The position numbers and the translations under genes were made by a program. A DNA stretch of 64,000 nucleotides. Origin: Paenibacillus sp. UNC499MF (lineage in GTDB: Bacteria; Bacillota; Bacilli; Paenibacillales; NBRC-103111). Below are positions 38,928 through 46,959 of the stretch, in pieces (positions within the stretch are counted from its first letter, which is position 1; the number at the start of each line of letters is the position of its first letter). Below the pieces are notes generated by a model, which saw nothing but the letters and a program-made list of their open reading frames with translations, was not told where the DNA came from and searched no databases. The stretch spans positions 1-64,000 of the forward strand of contig NZ_FNVF01000014.1 of the NCBI RefSeq assembly GCF_900107975.1, written 5' to 3'.

Positions 38928-38958
38928 CAGTATGTCCAAAAAATTCGCCGGATATGAA
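38928..38958 (-). promoter_or_regulatory. Candidate sigma-G/F promoter of ku
   Basis: On the minus strand TTCATA, an 18-base spacer and CATACTG resemble the forespore consensus (TGnATA, N17-18, CATACTA), about 90 bases before ku. One mismatch lies in each hexamer. In B. subtilis ku and ligD are sigma-G genes. Confidence 0.4.
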
Positions 38959-39024
38959 TGCTTTAGGCGGTTTTGTGCCACGCTAACCGGAGCCAGGTTT
39001 ACTCCGGGAAGTGGAGGTGATGAA

Positions 39025-39222
39025 ATGGGAGACGACAAGAATGAGAAAGAACTTAAAGACAGCACCCATCAGGGCCGGGACGATTACTACATGGACATCG
39101 ACCGGATGATCAACGAAGGGCTCGGCGGCGGCCAGGTTACGGTTCATAACGGTCTGATCGAGGAGTCCACGACCGATACGATGGGATATCCGGAATCCGT
39201 AACGGATAACGGGGAAGAGTAA
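39025..39222 (+). CDS. Small acidic protein of unknown function
   Basis: A 65-residue hydrophilic, acidic protein starting MGDDKNEKELKDSTHQG, with a more ordered-looking centre DYYMDIDRMINEGLGGG followed by QVTVHNGLIEES and an acidic tail ending GEE. A GGAGGTGAT site lies just upstream of ATG 39025, and a strong terminator follows the stop directly, so the gene is credible despite its size. I do not recognise a family; short acidic proteins of this kind in Bacillales are often spore-associated, but that is only a guess. It is divergent from ku. Confidence 0.7.
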   Translation: MGDDKNEKELKDSTHQGRDDYYMDIDRMINEGLGGGQVTVHNGLIEESTTDTMGYPESVTDNGEE

Positions 39223-39227
39223 GGTTG

Positions 39228-39266
39228 GCGCCTGCATGAAGAAATGTACATGCAGGCGCTTTTTTT
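39228..39266 (+). terminator. Terminator after the small acidic protein gene
   Basis: GCGCCTGCATG and CATGCAGGCGC form a perfect 11-base stem followed by a T run. Confidence 0.93.
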
Positions 39267-39385
39267 GCGGCGCGGAGAAGGAGCCGGAAGAGCGTCCGTG
39301 CCTTGACGGAACCCGGATATCCCGGTTGCTAGAGGAAGGATAGAGGGCTATAATAGGAGGCAAACCAAACCGGAGGAGCCCGCCT

Positions 39386-40417
39386 ATGCAGCATGACGAA
39401 TTCGGCCTGATCCGCCTGCTGACGGGGGACAGACAGCAGCGCGACGGGATGCGTTCCCAGGGAGTGGTCGTCGGCATCGGTGACGATGCGGCCGTAGCCG
39501 CCTTGTCCCCCGGTATGCAGCTTGTCGCCTCCTGCGACACGATGACCGAAGGGATTCATTTCCTGCCCGTGACGATGCGCGACGAGGACATTGGCTTCAA
39601 GGCGATGGCTTCGAACATCAGCGACATGGCCGCGATGGGCGCAAAGGCGCGCTATGCGCTTGTCGCGCTGTCTCTTCCGAAGGATGCCGACACCGAGCGG
39701 ATCCGGCGCATCTACGCCGGATTGTACGAGTGCGCGGACTTGTTCGGCGTAGCCGTCGTCGGCGGCGACACGACGTCCACGCGCGGCGGAATCGTGCTGA
39801 CCGTCACGATTCTGGGCGAAGTCCCCGCAGGCGGGGCCCTGCTGCGCAGCGGCGCGAAACCGGGCGACGCCGTCTTCGTGACGGGGCCGCTCGGCGGCTC
39901 GGCCGCGGGGCTGAGCTACCTTCTGAACCGCGGCACGGACGCGGCGCAGTGGGGCGAGCTGCCGGCCGAAGCGGCCGGACTCGTCCGCGCCCACACCCGG
40001 CCTCTGCCGCAGGCTGCGGCCGGGGAACTGCTTCAGCGCACAGGCTTGTGCCGGGCGCTGAACGACATCAGCGACGGGCTCGCGAGCGAAGCCGGCGAAA
40101 TCGCCGAGGCTTCGGGAGTCGGGGTCCTCATCGCGGAAGAGAAGCTGCCGCTGGCGGAAGGGCTTCGCGCCTGCGCGGAGAAGCTGGCCGCCGACCCGCT
40201 GGAGTGGGCGCTGTACGGCGGCGAGGACTACCAGCTTCTCGGCACGGCCGCGGAAGCGGATCTGGCGGCTCTGCGGGAGGCCTTCGCGGCCGCGGAGCTG
40301 CCCCTGCACGTCATCGGCCGTGTGACGGGTGCCGATGACGGAGTACGGCTGCAGCGCCCGGACGGTTCGGTGCAGCCGCTGCCGAAGCGGGGCTACAATC
40401 ACTTTGCTGCGAAATGA
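39386..40417 (+). CDS. thiL: Thiamine-monophosphate kinase
   Basis: 343 residues of the PurM/ThiL ATP-binding fold. GIGDDAAV (about residue 31), SCDTMTEGIHF, FKAMASNISDMAAMGAKAR, VVGGDTTS and NDISDGLASE form the Mg-ATP and substrate site. It phosphorylates thiamine monophosphate to the active diphosphate. The ATG follows GGAGGAG. It leads the cluster with tsaE, tsaB, rimI and tsaD, as ydiA-ydiE do in B. subtilis. The 3' half is very GC-rich with many Ala codons. No thiamine riboswitch is visible upstream. Confidence 0.95.
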   Translation: MQHDEFGLIRLLTGDRQQRDGMRSQGVVVGIGDDAAVAALSPGMQLVASCDTMTEGIHFLPVTMRDEDIGFKAMASNISDMAAMGAKARYALVALSLPKDADTERIRRIYAGLYECADLFGVAVVGGDTTSTRGGIVLTVTILGEVPAGGALLRSGAKPGDAVFVTGPLGGSAAGLSYLLNRGTDAAQWGELPAEAAGLVRAHTRPLPQAAAGELLQRTGLCRALNDISDGLASEAGEIAEASGVGVLIAEEKLPLAEGLRACAEKLAADPLEWALYGGEDYQLLGTAAEADLAALREAFAAAELPLHVIGRVTGADDGVRLQRPDGSVQPLPKRGYNHFAAK

Positions 40418-40432
40418 GAGGAAGCGACGGAA

Positions 40433-40906
40433 ATGGCTTACCAATATAAAGCCGCAGACGAACGGGACACGGAAGCTTTGGCAGCCCAGCTTGCAGCGCT
40501 TGCGGGTCCCGGCGCCGTAATCGCGCTGGACGGCGATCTTGGCGCGGGCAAAACGCGTTTTTCGCAGGCGGTGGCTAAATCGATCGGGGTGCAGGGCGTT
40601 GTCAACTCCCCGACTTTTACACTGATTAAAGAATACGAGGGGCGGGAGTTCCCTCTCTATCATATGGATGTTTACCGAATTTCTTTGGAAGAAGCCGAAG
40701 ATTTGGGGCTGGACGACTATTTTTACGGAGAAGGCCTGACTTTAATTGAGTGGGCCAGTCTGGTGGAAGAGCTTCTGCCGCCGAACCGGCTTGAAATTTA
40801 TATCGAGCACAGCGGAGGAGACGAGCGGGTGTTCCGCTTGAAACCGGCCGGACAGCCTTACGAGAGCTGGTGCGCAAATTTGAAAGAGAACGGATGGTTG
40901 GTATGA
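40433..40906 (+). CDS. tsaE: tRNA t6A synthesis ATPase TsaE
   Basis: 157 residues. Walker A is [13 protein letters not shown] (about residues 34-46). The switch region [12 protein letters not shown], the motif YHMDVYRI and the Walker B-like LTLIEWASL are all diagnostic of TsaE. It hydrolyses ATP and works with TsaB and TsaD to place threonylcarbamoyl on A37 of ANN-decoding tRNAs. It starts 15 bases after thiL. Its stop overlaps the tsaB start as ATGA, implying coupled translation. Confidence 0.95.
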   Translation: MAYQYKAADERDTEALAAQLAALAGPGAVIALDGDLGAGKTRFSQAVAKSIGVQGVVNSPTFTLIKEYEGREFPLYHMDVYRISLEEAEDLGLDDYFYGEGLTLIEWASLVEELLPPNRLEIYIEHSGGDERVFRLKPAGQPYESWCANLKENGWLV

Positions 40907-41910
40907 GCAGCGAAAGCGGGAACAGTACGCGGGAGCGGGAAAAGGCGGCGGATTCTCCGCAGGCCGGAGACAGTGAGGACCGGGACCGCAGCAGGCCCGT
41001 ATATGACGGGAACGGGTATGTGCTTGCGTTGGATACGTCCACGGCTTCGCTGGCCGTTGCCCTGCTTCGGGACGGCTGCTTAGTCGAAGAAAAACACACC
41101 ATCGTGGAGCGCAATCATTCCATTCACCTCATGCCTCATTTGCAGGAACTGCTTGCGTCCCGCGGCATTCAGCCGAAGGATCTTGCCGCGGTCGTGGCTG
41201 GCCAGGGGCCGGGCTCTTATACCGGCGTACGGATCGCGGTAACCGCGGCGAAAACGTTCGCCTGGTCGCTCGGCATTCCCGCTGCGGCCGTCTCCAGTCT
41301 GGAGGCGCTGGCGCTTGGCGGACGGACGGCTTTGCTCGCCGATACGGCCGGCAACGGTGCGGACGATGCCGTGCGCTGGTTCGTGCCCTTGATGAATGCC
41401 CGGCGCGGGCAGGCCTTTACCGCGGTTTACGCCTCGGCAGGGAATGGACCGGCCGCCGGGCTTTTGGGCTTGGAAGGGGCGAACGGCGGCGCGGAATCGG
41501 GCAGCACGGGCAGCGGATGGGCCCGGCTTCAGCCGGACGGCATCCGCCTCGTGGCGGATTTTGCGCGGCACATCGGGATCGCTGCGGGTGGAGCTGAAGC
41601 CCCCGGGACAACTGGGGCGGAATCCGCGGGCGACGGCGGAGCTTTTGTCGTGCCTTCCGCATTTGCAGAACCTCAGGAGATCGTTTTCGTCGGCGAAACT
41701 TCCTTTTTCGAAGAGGCGATCGGGCAGGCAGCGGCGGAACTGAACATCCCTGTGCGTGTTCTTCCGTATGATATGACGGCGGCCGAGGTGGGTCTGCTTG
41801 GCCTGGACCGGTTAAAACGCGGGGAAACGATCGACAAGTATACGTTCGTTCCGAACTACACCCAGCTTACGGAAGCTGAAGTGAATCTGATGGCTAAGGC
41901 CAAATCCTGA
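40903..41910 (+). CDS. tsaB: tRNA t6A synthesis protein TsaB, with lineage-specific extensions
   Basis: 335 residues from ATG 40903 (ATGA overlap with tsaE). The fold is that of an ASKHA protein: VLALDTSTASLAVALL, HSIHLMPHLQELL and VAGQGPGSYTGVRIAVTAAKT are diagnostic. TsaB scaffolds TsaD. It is about 100 residues longer than B. subtilis YdiC (229): a charged N-terminal extension of about 40 residues, and a Gly/Ala/Ser-rich stretch at about 180-265 (LLGLEGANGG, GSTGSGW, GTTGAESAGDGG). These look like low-complexity insertions in a surface region; the core motifs are intact. Confidence 0.92.
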   Translation: MSSESGNSTREREKAADSPQAGDSEDRDRSRPVYDGNGYVLALDTSTASLAVALLRDGCLVEEKHTIVERNHSIHLMPHLQELLASRGIQPKDLAAVVAGQGPGSYTGVRIAVTAAKTFAWSLGIPAAAVSSLEALALGGRTALLADTAGNGADDAVRWFVPLMNARRGQAFTAVYASAGNGPAAGLLGLEGANGGAESGSTGSGWARLQPDGIRLVADFARHIGIAAGGAEAPGTTGAESAGDGGAFVVPSAFAEPQEIVFVGETSFFEEAIGQAAAELNIPVRVLPYDMTAAEVGLLGLDRLKRGETIDKYTFVPNYTQLTEAEVNLMAKAKS

Positions 41911-41929
41911 CGGAAAGGGGAGGGGCTCT

Positions 41930-42424
41930 TTGGACGAACGAAGATGGGAGCAGCCTGTTTCAACCCCGATTTTCCGTGTGATGAGGCTGGACGACATCCC
42001 GCACATTTGCGAAATTGAGCAGGAAGCCTTTACGACGCCCTGGTCGGCAGGCGCTTTTCACAACGAGCTGACGAGCAATCATTTTGCCCATTACACGGTG
42101 ATGATGGTAGACGGCGTTATTGCGGGGTACGGGGGCATGTGGCTCATTATGGATGAGGCTCATGTGACCAACATCGCGATATCGAGCCGGTTCCGCGGCC
42201 GCAAGCTGGGCGTTTCGCTCGTTCACCAGCTTCAAGCGAAGGCTAGATCGCTGGGAGCGGTCCGCATGACGCTGGAAGTCCGCGCGTCGAATTACGTGGC
42301 GCAGCGCCTCTACGATAAAATGGGCTTCCGGTACGTCGGCGTCCGCAAAGGCTATTATACCGACAATAACGAAGACGCGATCATTATGTGGGCGGATTTG
42401 CCCGACACGAATCAACCCGCCTGA
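41930..42424 (+). CDS. rimI: Ribosomal protein S18-alanine N-acetyltransferase
   Basis: A 164-residue GNAT enzyme. The acetyl-CoA loop lies in SSRFRGRKLGVSLVHQL (about residues 85-101). VTNIAIS precedes it, and LEVRASNYVAQRLYDKMGFRYVGVRKGYY is the closing RimI segment. It acetylates the N-terminal alanine of S18. The start is TTG 41930, preceded by GGGGAGGGG. The position between tsaB and tsaD is the standard arrangement in Bacillales. No defects were seen. Confidence 0.92.
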   Translation: MDERRWEQPVSTPIFRVMRLDDIPHICEIEQEAFTTPWSAGAFHNELTSNHFAHYTVMMVDGVIAGYGGMWLIMDEAHVTNIAISSRFRGRKLGVSLVHQLQAKARSLGAVRMTLEVRASNYVAQRLYDKMGFRYVGVRKGYYTDNNEDAIIMWADLPDTNQPA

Positions 42425-42475
42425 GCGGCGGCAGCGTCCTGTTCGCATTCGATAAAAGGGAATGAAAAAAACGTC

Positions 42476-43501
42476 ATGAACACTACAAAGCCTGTGTACA
42501 TACTGGCCATTGAAACAAGCTGTGACGAGACGTCCGCAGCCGTGATAGAGAACGGGACCGTTATCAGGTCCAACGTGGTTTCAAGCCAGATCGAAACCCA
42601 CCGGCGCTTCGGCGGCGTCGTGCCCGAAATCGCATCCCGCCAGCATGTCGAGAGCATTACCTGGATTTTGCAGGAAGCGCTCGATCAGGCGGGGCTTGCG
42701 ATGAAAGACATGTCCGCCATTGCGGTCACACAAGGGCCGGGGCTTGTCGGCTCTCTGCTTGTCGGCGTAGTGGCGGCCAAAGCGCTGGCATTCTCGCTCG
42801 GCCTGCCTTTGATCGGCGTGCATCATATCGCCGGGCACATTTATGCGAATCAGCTTGTCCACAAGCTGGAATATCCGCTGATTTCGCTTGTCGTCTCCGG
42901 CGGCCACACCGAGCTTGTGTATATGGAAAGCGAAGGAAGCTTCAAAATCATCGGACAGACGCGGGACGACGCGGCCGGTGAGGCGTACGACAAAGTGGCG
43001 CGCGCCTTGAAACTGCCTTATCCGGGCGGTCCCCACATTGACCGCCTTGCCCAGGAAGCGGACGGGGAAATTCCGATGCCGCGTGCCTGGCTGGACGATT
43101 CCTACGATTTCAGCTTTAGCGGCTTGAAATCGGCGGTCCTTAACGTCCTTAACCAGTCGCGTATGCGCGGAGAAGAGCCCGTGGCGGCCCATGTCGCCAA
43201 AGGTTTCCAGTCCTCCGTGGTGGACGTGCTGGTGGAGAAAGCCGCGCGGGCCGTCCGGGAATACGGCGCCAAGCAGCTTCTGCTGGCGGGAGGAGTGGCG
43301 GCTAACCGCGGACTGCGCGAAGGGCTGACGAAGCGCTGTGCGGAGCTTGGCGTGCCTCTGCTGCTGCCGCCGATGGACCTCTGCTCCGACAATGCCGCCA
43401 TGATCGGCGCCGCCGCTTTCCTCAAATGGAACCGCGGGGATATCACGGGGCCGGAGTTTAAGGCGGAGCCGGTGCTGAGCCTGGAGAAGTGGGGATACTG
43501 A
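42476..43501 (+). CDS. tsaD: tRNA t6A transferase TsaD
   Basis: 341 residues. ILAIETSCDETSAAVIENG opens the ASKHA fold, HHIAGHIYAN supplies the metal-binding histidines, and SLVVSGGHTELVYM, GEAYDKVARAL and LLAGGVAANRGLR form the nucleotide site. It transfers threonylcarbamoyl from its adenylate to tRNA A37 with TsaB and TsaE. The length and motifs are complete. It ends the cluster; a hairpin follows at 43556. In B. subtilis the next gene is the ABC-F ydiF, found here only at 56751. Confidence 0.97.
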   Translation: MNTTKPVYILAIETSCDETSAAVIENGTVIRSNVVSSQIETHRRFGGVVPEIASRQHVESITWILQEALDQAGLAMKDMSAIAVTQGPGLVGSLLVGVVAAKALAFSLGLPLIGVHHIAGHIYANQLVHKLEYPLISLVVSGGHTELVYMESEGSFKIIGQTRDDAAGEAYDKVARALKLPYPGGPHIDRLAQEADGEIPMPRAWLDDSYDFSFSGLKSAVLNVLNQSRMRGEEPVAAHVAKGFQSSVVDVLVEKAARAVREYGAKQLLLAGGVAANRGLREGLTKRCAELGVPLLLPPMDLCSDNAAMIGAAAFLKWNRGDITGPEFKAEPVLSLEKWGY

Positions 43502-43555
43502 GGCTTATTGGAAAAATTTATAGGAAGCTGATAGCGTTAAATATCAGATTCTTGC

Positions 43556-43582
43556 AAGCTGTCGAGAAAATCTCGACAGCTT
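43556..43582 (+). terminator. Terminator after tsaD
   Basis: AAGCTGTCGAGA and TCTCGACAGCTT form a perfect 12-base stem with an AAA loop. The T tract behind it is poor (ATTTAAT), but the stem is very stable. Confidence 0.75.
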
Positions 43583-43966
43583 ATTTAATGTTCATTTAAT
43601 CTAGGACATCACCCTAATGGTTTACTTATATTTTTTATTGAACAGCGGATGCCATTACCTTCACTGTAATCCCTCTAAATGCTCATCCTCGGTATCGGAT
43701 CTTTAAGTACTAGTTATATGTTTCTTATTTTTTAGAAGAAGAGTATGTAATCCTTAAAATTGACATAAATTTCAATATGAGATATAGTGATTCCTATGAA
43801 ATTTTAAAGTTTCTATAAAACTTTTGCTAGATACTGCTCTAAAGAAGGGTTGTTGAAGGAATAACTCTTTAAGTCTTACATATTATTCTCTTTCTCTGAA
43901 ATAAGATTAAATAGAAAAGGTATATCATATAGTTAGTGTTGATAAAAATATACAATTAGTAAAAAA
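43583..43966 (+). promoter_or_regulatory. AT-rich leader with an upstream promoter-like site
   Basis: This gene-free stretch marks the abrupt change to AT-rich DNA. TTGACA at 43760, a 17-base spacer and TATAGT (43783-43788) form a near-consensus promoter about 250 bases before the first gene of the cassette. Only very short open frames follow it (for example 18 codons at about 43679), so it may drive a long leader or a small RNA. Confidence 0.45.
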
Positions 43967-43995
43967 TTGACAATAATTTATTTAAAATGTATATT
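43967..43995 (+). promoter_or_regulatory. Sigma-A promoter of the AT-rich cassette
   Basis: TTGACA, a 17-base spacer and TATATT lie 47 bases before the secreted-protein gene. This is the stronger and closer of two candidate promoters. Confidence 0.7.
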
Positions 43996-44041
43996 ATTTA
44001 CTGTAGATCTACAAAATATGAGATATAAATTGGAGGTAAAG

Positions 44042-44509
44042 ATGAAATTTCAAGTAAAGAAGTTAGCTTTAGGTGTAGCTTTGTCCGTTGGATTAATTGG
44101 TTCCCTACAGTCAGCGGTATTTGCGGGAAATACAAGCGATAGTAGTTTTGCAATTGGATTTGACGTGGCTGTTGCAAACGATCAATCTTGGCTTAGACCG
44201 CCTAGATTAAAGCAAGATGCAACATCTTCCTACGTTAAAGGAACCCAATCGGATAACAGTAGAGTCTGGTATGCTGAAGTTTATGCTAATTCTGCAGGTG
44301 ACAGGTACGAAGATGATCTGAATAAATATTTTTATAAAGCTTCCAGTGTAAAGAAAGCCATATATCCAAATAACGTAGGTGTATATATTTCTAACTTGGC
44401 TTATGAAAATAATGGAAATAAGCAGGTGTATGTTACCATTAAAGGAACAAACGATGGTACAGCTTCCAAATACAATGTATACGGTAAATGGAGCCCAGAT
44501 AGCATTTAA
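44042..44509 (+). CDS. Small secreted protein (DUF2712-like)
   Basis: 155 residues with a clear signal peptide: MKFQVKKLALGVALSVGLIG followed by a cleavage site near SAVFAG-NT. The mature part is about 127 residues, rich in Asn, Tyr, Ser and Lys, with no cysteine, and ends in a Tyr/Gly/Trp-rich stretch (YNVYGKWSPDSI). The composition and size recall the DUF2712 secreted proteins that sit beside ABC exporters in Bacillales; I cannot confirm the family. GGAGGTAAAG precedes ATG 44042. A strong terminator (44518) follows directly, so it is probably made in excess over the ABC genes beyond. It could be an exported effector, a cell-surface factor or a bacteriocin-like product. Confidence 0.75.
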   Translation: MKFQVKKLALGVALSVGLIGSLQSAVFAGNTSDSSFAIGFDVAVANDQSWLRPPRLKQDATSSYVKGTQSDNSRVWYAEVYANSAGDRYEDDLNKYFYKASSVKKAIYPNNVGVYISNLAYENNGNKQVYVTIKGTNDGTASKYNVYGKWSPDSI

Positions 44510-44517
44510 CTATTTCA

Positions 44518-44551
44518 AACTAGCAACTCTAATCAGAGTTGCTAGTTTTTT
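44518..44551 (+). terminator. Internal terminator between the secreted protein and the ABC genes
   Basis: AACTAGCAACTCT and AGAGTTGCTAGTT form a 13-base stem around AATC, followed by six T. The next gene starts 19 bases later with no new promoter visible, so read-through likely supplies the ABC genes. Confidence 0.88.
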
Positions 44552-44569
44552 GAAGGAGATTGTACATCT

Positions 44570-45373
44570 ATGAAAACTTTAAAAATAGAATGTATACGAG
44601 CTTTTTATAGCCGCTCGTTGCTATTTGCAATTCTTGCAGGTTTGGCAATATCTATTATTCACATTGCTACGAGCGTGCTTCCTTATTATCCGGTACCGTT
44701 AATAGGCGCTCAATTTATGACTCCCTATTTATTTTGGCTGGGGATTGATGGGGCGTCCTTTACTAATATGCAATTCTACTACCTTCTACCCTTACTTGCT
44801 TCTATTCCTTATGCGGATTCCTATTATCAAGACTATAAAAGCGGGTTTAAGAAGCTTTATTTAATTCGGACTACAAAAGTAAGCTATTATTCATCTAAGC
44901 TTCTAGCCGTTATGTTGGTAGGAGGTATAAGCATCCTTGTTCCCTTGTTATTTGATCTTGCAGTTTCAGCCATGATTCTCCCCAGTGTTCTTCCGCCGCA
45001 TTTGAGTTACATGAGTTATTTCAGCGTTCAATACGGTTCCGAATGGTTGGGGTTATTTTTTGAGCATCCATTTTTGTACATATTTATTTTTATCGGAATA
45101 GCCTGTGCCTATGCTGCTGTCTTTGCAGCGTTGAGTTATGGAATCTCCTTTTTCTTGAAAAATCGCTTTGTAGTTTTATCAGCCGTTTTTTTGCTGAATT
45201 TGATTGCAACCATCATTATTCCATACAAATGGATACCTTTTGTCCTGATGAGAGCGAGTACGGGTATGATCGACCATCATCTTTTTCGTATTATAACTAC
45301 TTTACTGTTTTGTCTGTTGATCGCTTGCATTCTTATCTTTTTAGGTTCCAGGAGGAGGGATGTGATTGATTAG
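44570..45373 (+). CDS. Membrane protein 1 of the three-permease ABC cassette
   Basis: 267 residues with about six membrane helices (about 13-35, 70-85, 105-130, 170-200, 203-225 and 240-262). After the second helix lies QDYKSGFKKLYLIRTTKVSY, in which D88 and K110 line up at the same 22-residue spacing with residues of the next two proteins. This fits an ABC-2-type exporter subunit, though I know no exact family (perhaps DUF2705-like). The ribosome site is GAAGGAGAT. The stop overlaps the next start by 8 bases. The protein probably forms part of a membrane pore driven by the ATPase at 46960. Confidence 0.75.
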   Translation: MKTLKIECIRAFYSRSLLFAILAGLAISIIHIATSVLPYYPVPLIGAQFMTPYLFWLGIDGASFTNMQFYYLLPLLASIPYADSYYQDYKSGFKKLYLIRTTKVSYYSSKLLAVMLVGGISILVPLLFDLAVSAMILPSVLPPHLSYMSYFSVQYGSEWLGLFFEHPFLYIFIFIGIACAYAAVFAALSYGISFFLKNRFVVLSAVFLLNLIATIIIPYKWIPFVLMRASTGMIDHHLFRIITTLLFCLLIACILIFLGSRRRDVID

Positions 45374-46172
45374 TCCATCTAACAGAAGCCAGCGTCCTCT
45401 CGTATACCTATCCGGACCCGTATGTTTTTGCCTCATAATTACACTTGTATACAGTGCTTATGTGTATCGAATTTCAGAGTCCATTCAATTTATGGATGCG
45501 ATAAATGATGTATTTAGTAGAAGTTTGTTGTTGATTATTTATATTCCTGTGGCATTATTCTCTTATTTTTATTATTTGGATCGTGATTTTCAACAGTCGC
45601 ATCAGATTATTCGTTACAGAGTAAGGAGTCGCATCTGGTATCTGAAAATAAAATATATGGCTATGACAGCGACGCTTATCATCGTATTCTCCATGCTCGC
45701 TTTACTTTTAATTTCACTGATTTTGAATAAAAACTTAAATTCATGGATTATGATGGAAGGGGCGATCTACCATGAAGCATTAAATAGGAATATGACGTCC
45801 GTTTGGACCCAAAATAAATATTTTTATCATACGGGTATAATCATGACTCTGCGTTTTTTTTATTACGCCGTAACTTTGTTTTTTGCTTTATTGGTTACGG
45901 AGATTATCCGTACATGGACCAAGAATGCGGCTCTAGCTATTATCCTAACATTTATCGTATTAAGTGCGGAAATAGGATTATTAAGCTCAGATATCCCGGT
46001 TAAACTATTATTTTATTATGTGGTTCCCAATATTGAGCGGTGGTTGAGTCCTTCTTCAATTATATGGGGAGTTGTGTATTTAATAGGGGTTATTGCAGCT
46101 TTAATCCTAATCGGTGAGAGGATTTTCGAAAAGCAGGATTTTAAAGCACATGAGAAGAGTGAACAACAATGA
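45366..46172 (+). CDS. Membrane protein 2 of the three-permease ABC cassette
   Basis: 268 residues, TTG start inside the end of the previous gene, with a CAGGAGGAGGG site upstream. About six helices are seen. The shared motif is DFQQSHQIIRYRVRSRIWY, with D74 and K96 22 residues apart, after the second helix. A long extracytoplasmic loop (about 125-165) contains NMTSVWTQNKYFYHTG. The stop overlaps the third permease start by four bases (ATGA). It is probably a paralogue of its two neighbours that has diverged almost beyond recognition. The role as exporter subunit is inferred from the operon. Confidence 0.75.
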   Translation: MISPSNRSQRPLVYLSGPVCFCLIITLVYSAYVYRISESIQFMDAINDVFSRSLLLIIYIPVALFSYFYYLDRDFQQSHQIIRYRVRSRIWYLKIKYMAMTATLIIVFSMLALLLISLILNKNLNSWIMMEGAIYHEALNRNMTSVWTQNKYFYHTGIIMTLRFFYYAVTLFFALLVTEIIRTWTKNAALAIILTFIVLSAEIGLLSSDIPVKLLFYYVVPNIERWLSPSSIIWGVVYLIGVIAALILIGERIFEKQDFKAHEKSEQQ

Positions 46173-46942
46173 GACCTATACGTATCTTATTTAGACGAGA
46201 TTTTATCCACGGTTTTCAGCTTAATTTTATGAAGTGGATTTTGGCCGGTGTTGTTTTAGTATTGATCGTTCTCTGGGCAATCTGGAACAGAGTAGATGGA
46301 GAGAATAGAGGCATACTAATTCTTGTAAATATTTTAGAAGGGTATGCTCCTGGAGAAGGAGAAAATTTGAAGCTTCCTTCGGATTGGCTTGCGATACATA
46401 TCGTATTTCTTTATGTCATCGGCCAGTATACATCGGAGGATTTTCGCGTTAATGGCACCTACATCTTCCCGCGTGTTAGAAATCCATGGAGATGGTGGAT
46501 GTCCAAAATTTTGTGGACTGTGCTCTCTGTCGTTCTTTATTACGGTTTACTCTTAGCAGTAGGATTTGTACTTTCTCTTTTATTATTGCCTGCCATACTC
46601 CCGGTAAAAGGATTAGAGGATTTTGAGTTGCTCATGGTTGCTGTCCTGCTTTCAAGTGCCCTTACCTTACTTATGGGTCTGCTGCAGACTGTTTTAAGCT
46701 TATGGTTCAGCACCATTATGTCTTTTTTTGTTACTCTAGCTGTGTTACTTATTTGTTGCTATGTCCAATCGATTTGGCTTCCAGGGGACTACGGCATGTT
46801 AATTCGCTCTCCATACTTGGAAACTCGTAACCTTTGGGATTTAACGGCTGCTTTTTTATATTTTTCTGTGAGTTGCACGGGGCTTGCCTTTGCTGGCCAC
46901 TACGTTATTCGAGGGAAAGACGTGCTGCCCAAATCTGAATAA
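46169..46942 (+). CDS. Membrane protein 3 of the three-permease ABC cassette
   Basis: 257 residues with about six helices. The shared motif reads DFRVNGTYIFPRVRNPWRWW, with D91 and K113 at the same spacing as in the other two proteins. It differs by a LKLPSDWLAIHI loop just before the second helix; W-x-P-x-x-D-like patterns are known from ABC cassette membrane proteins in Firmicutes, but the match here is loose. ATGA overlap with the previous gene; the ATPase follows 17 bases later. The three-permease, one-ATPase layout implies a hetero-oligomeric exporter or a set of alternative partners. Confidence 0.75.
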   Translation: MRPIRILFRRDFIHGFQLNFMKWILAGVVLVLIVLWAIWNRVDGENRGILILVNILEGYAPGEGENLKLPSDWLAIHIVFLYVIGQYTSEDFRVNGTYIFPRVRNPWRWWMSKILWTVLSVVLYYGLLLAVGFVLSLLLLPAILPVKGLEDFELLMVAVLLSSALTLLMGLLQTVLSLWFSTIMSFFVTLAVLLICCYVQSIWLPGDYGMLIRSPYLETRNLWDLTAAFLYFSVSCTGLAFAGHYVIRGKDVLPKSE

Positions 46943-46959
46943 AAGGGGAAAGTTATTTA

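Noticed and set aside
37756-39222. 488-codon plus-strand frame covering ku
   Set aside because: Only its last 65 codons, with their own ribosome site, form a likely gene; the rest is antisense to ku.
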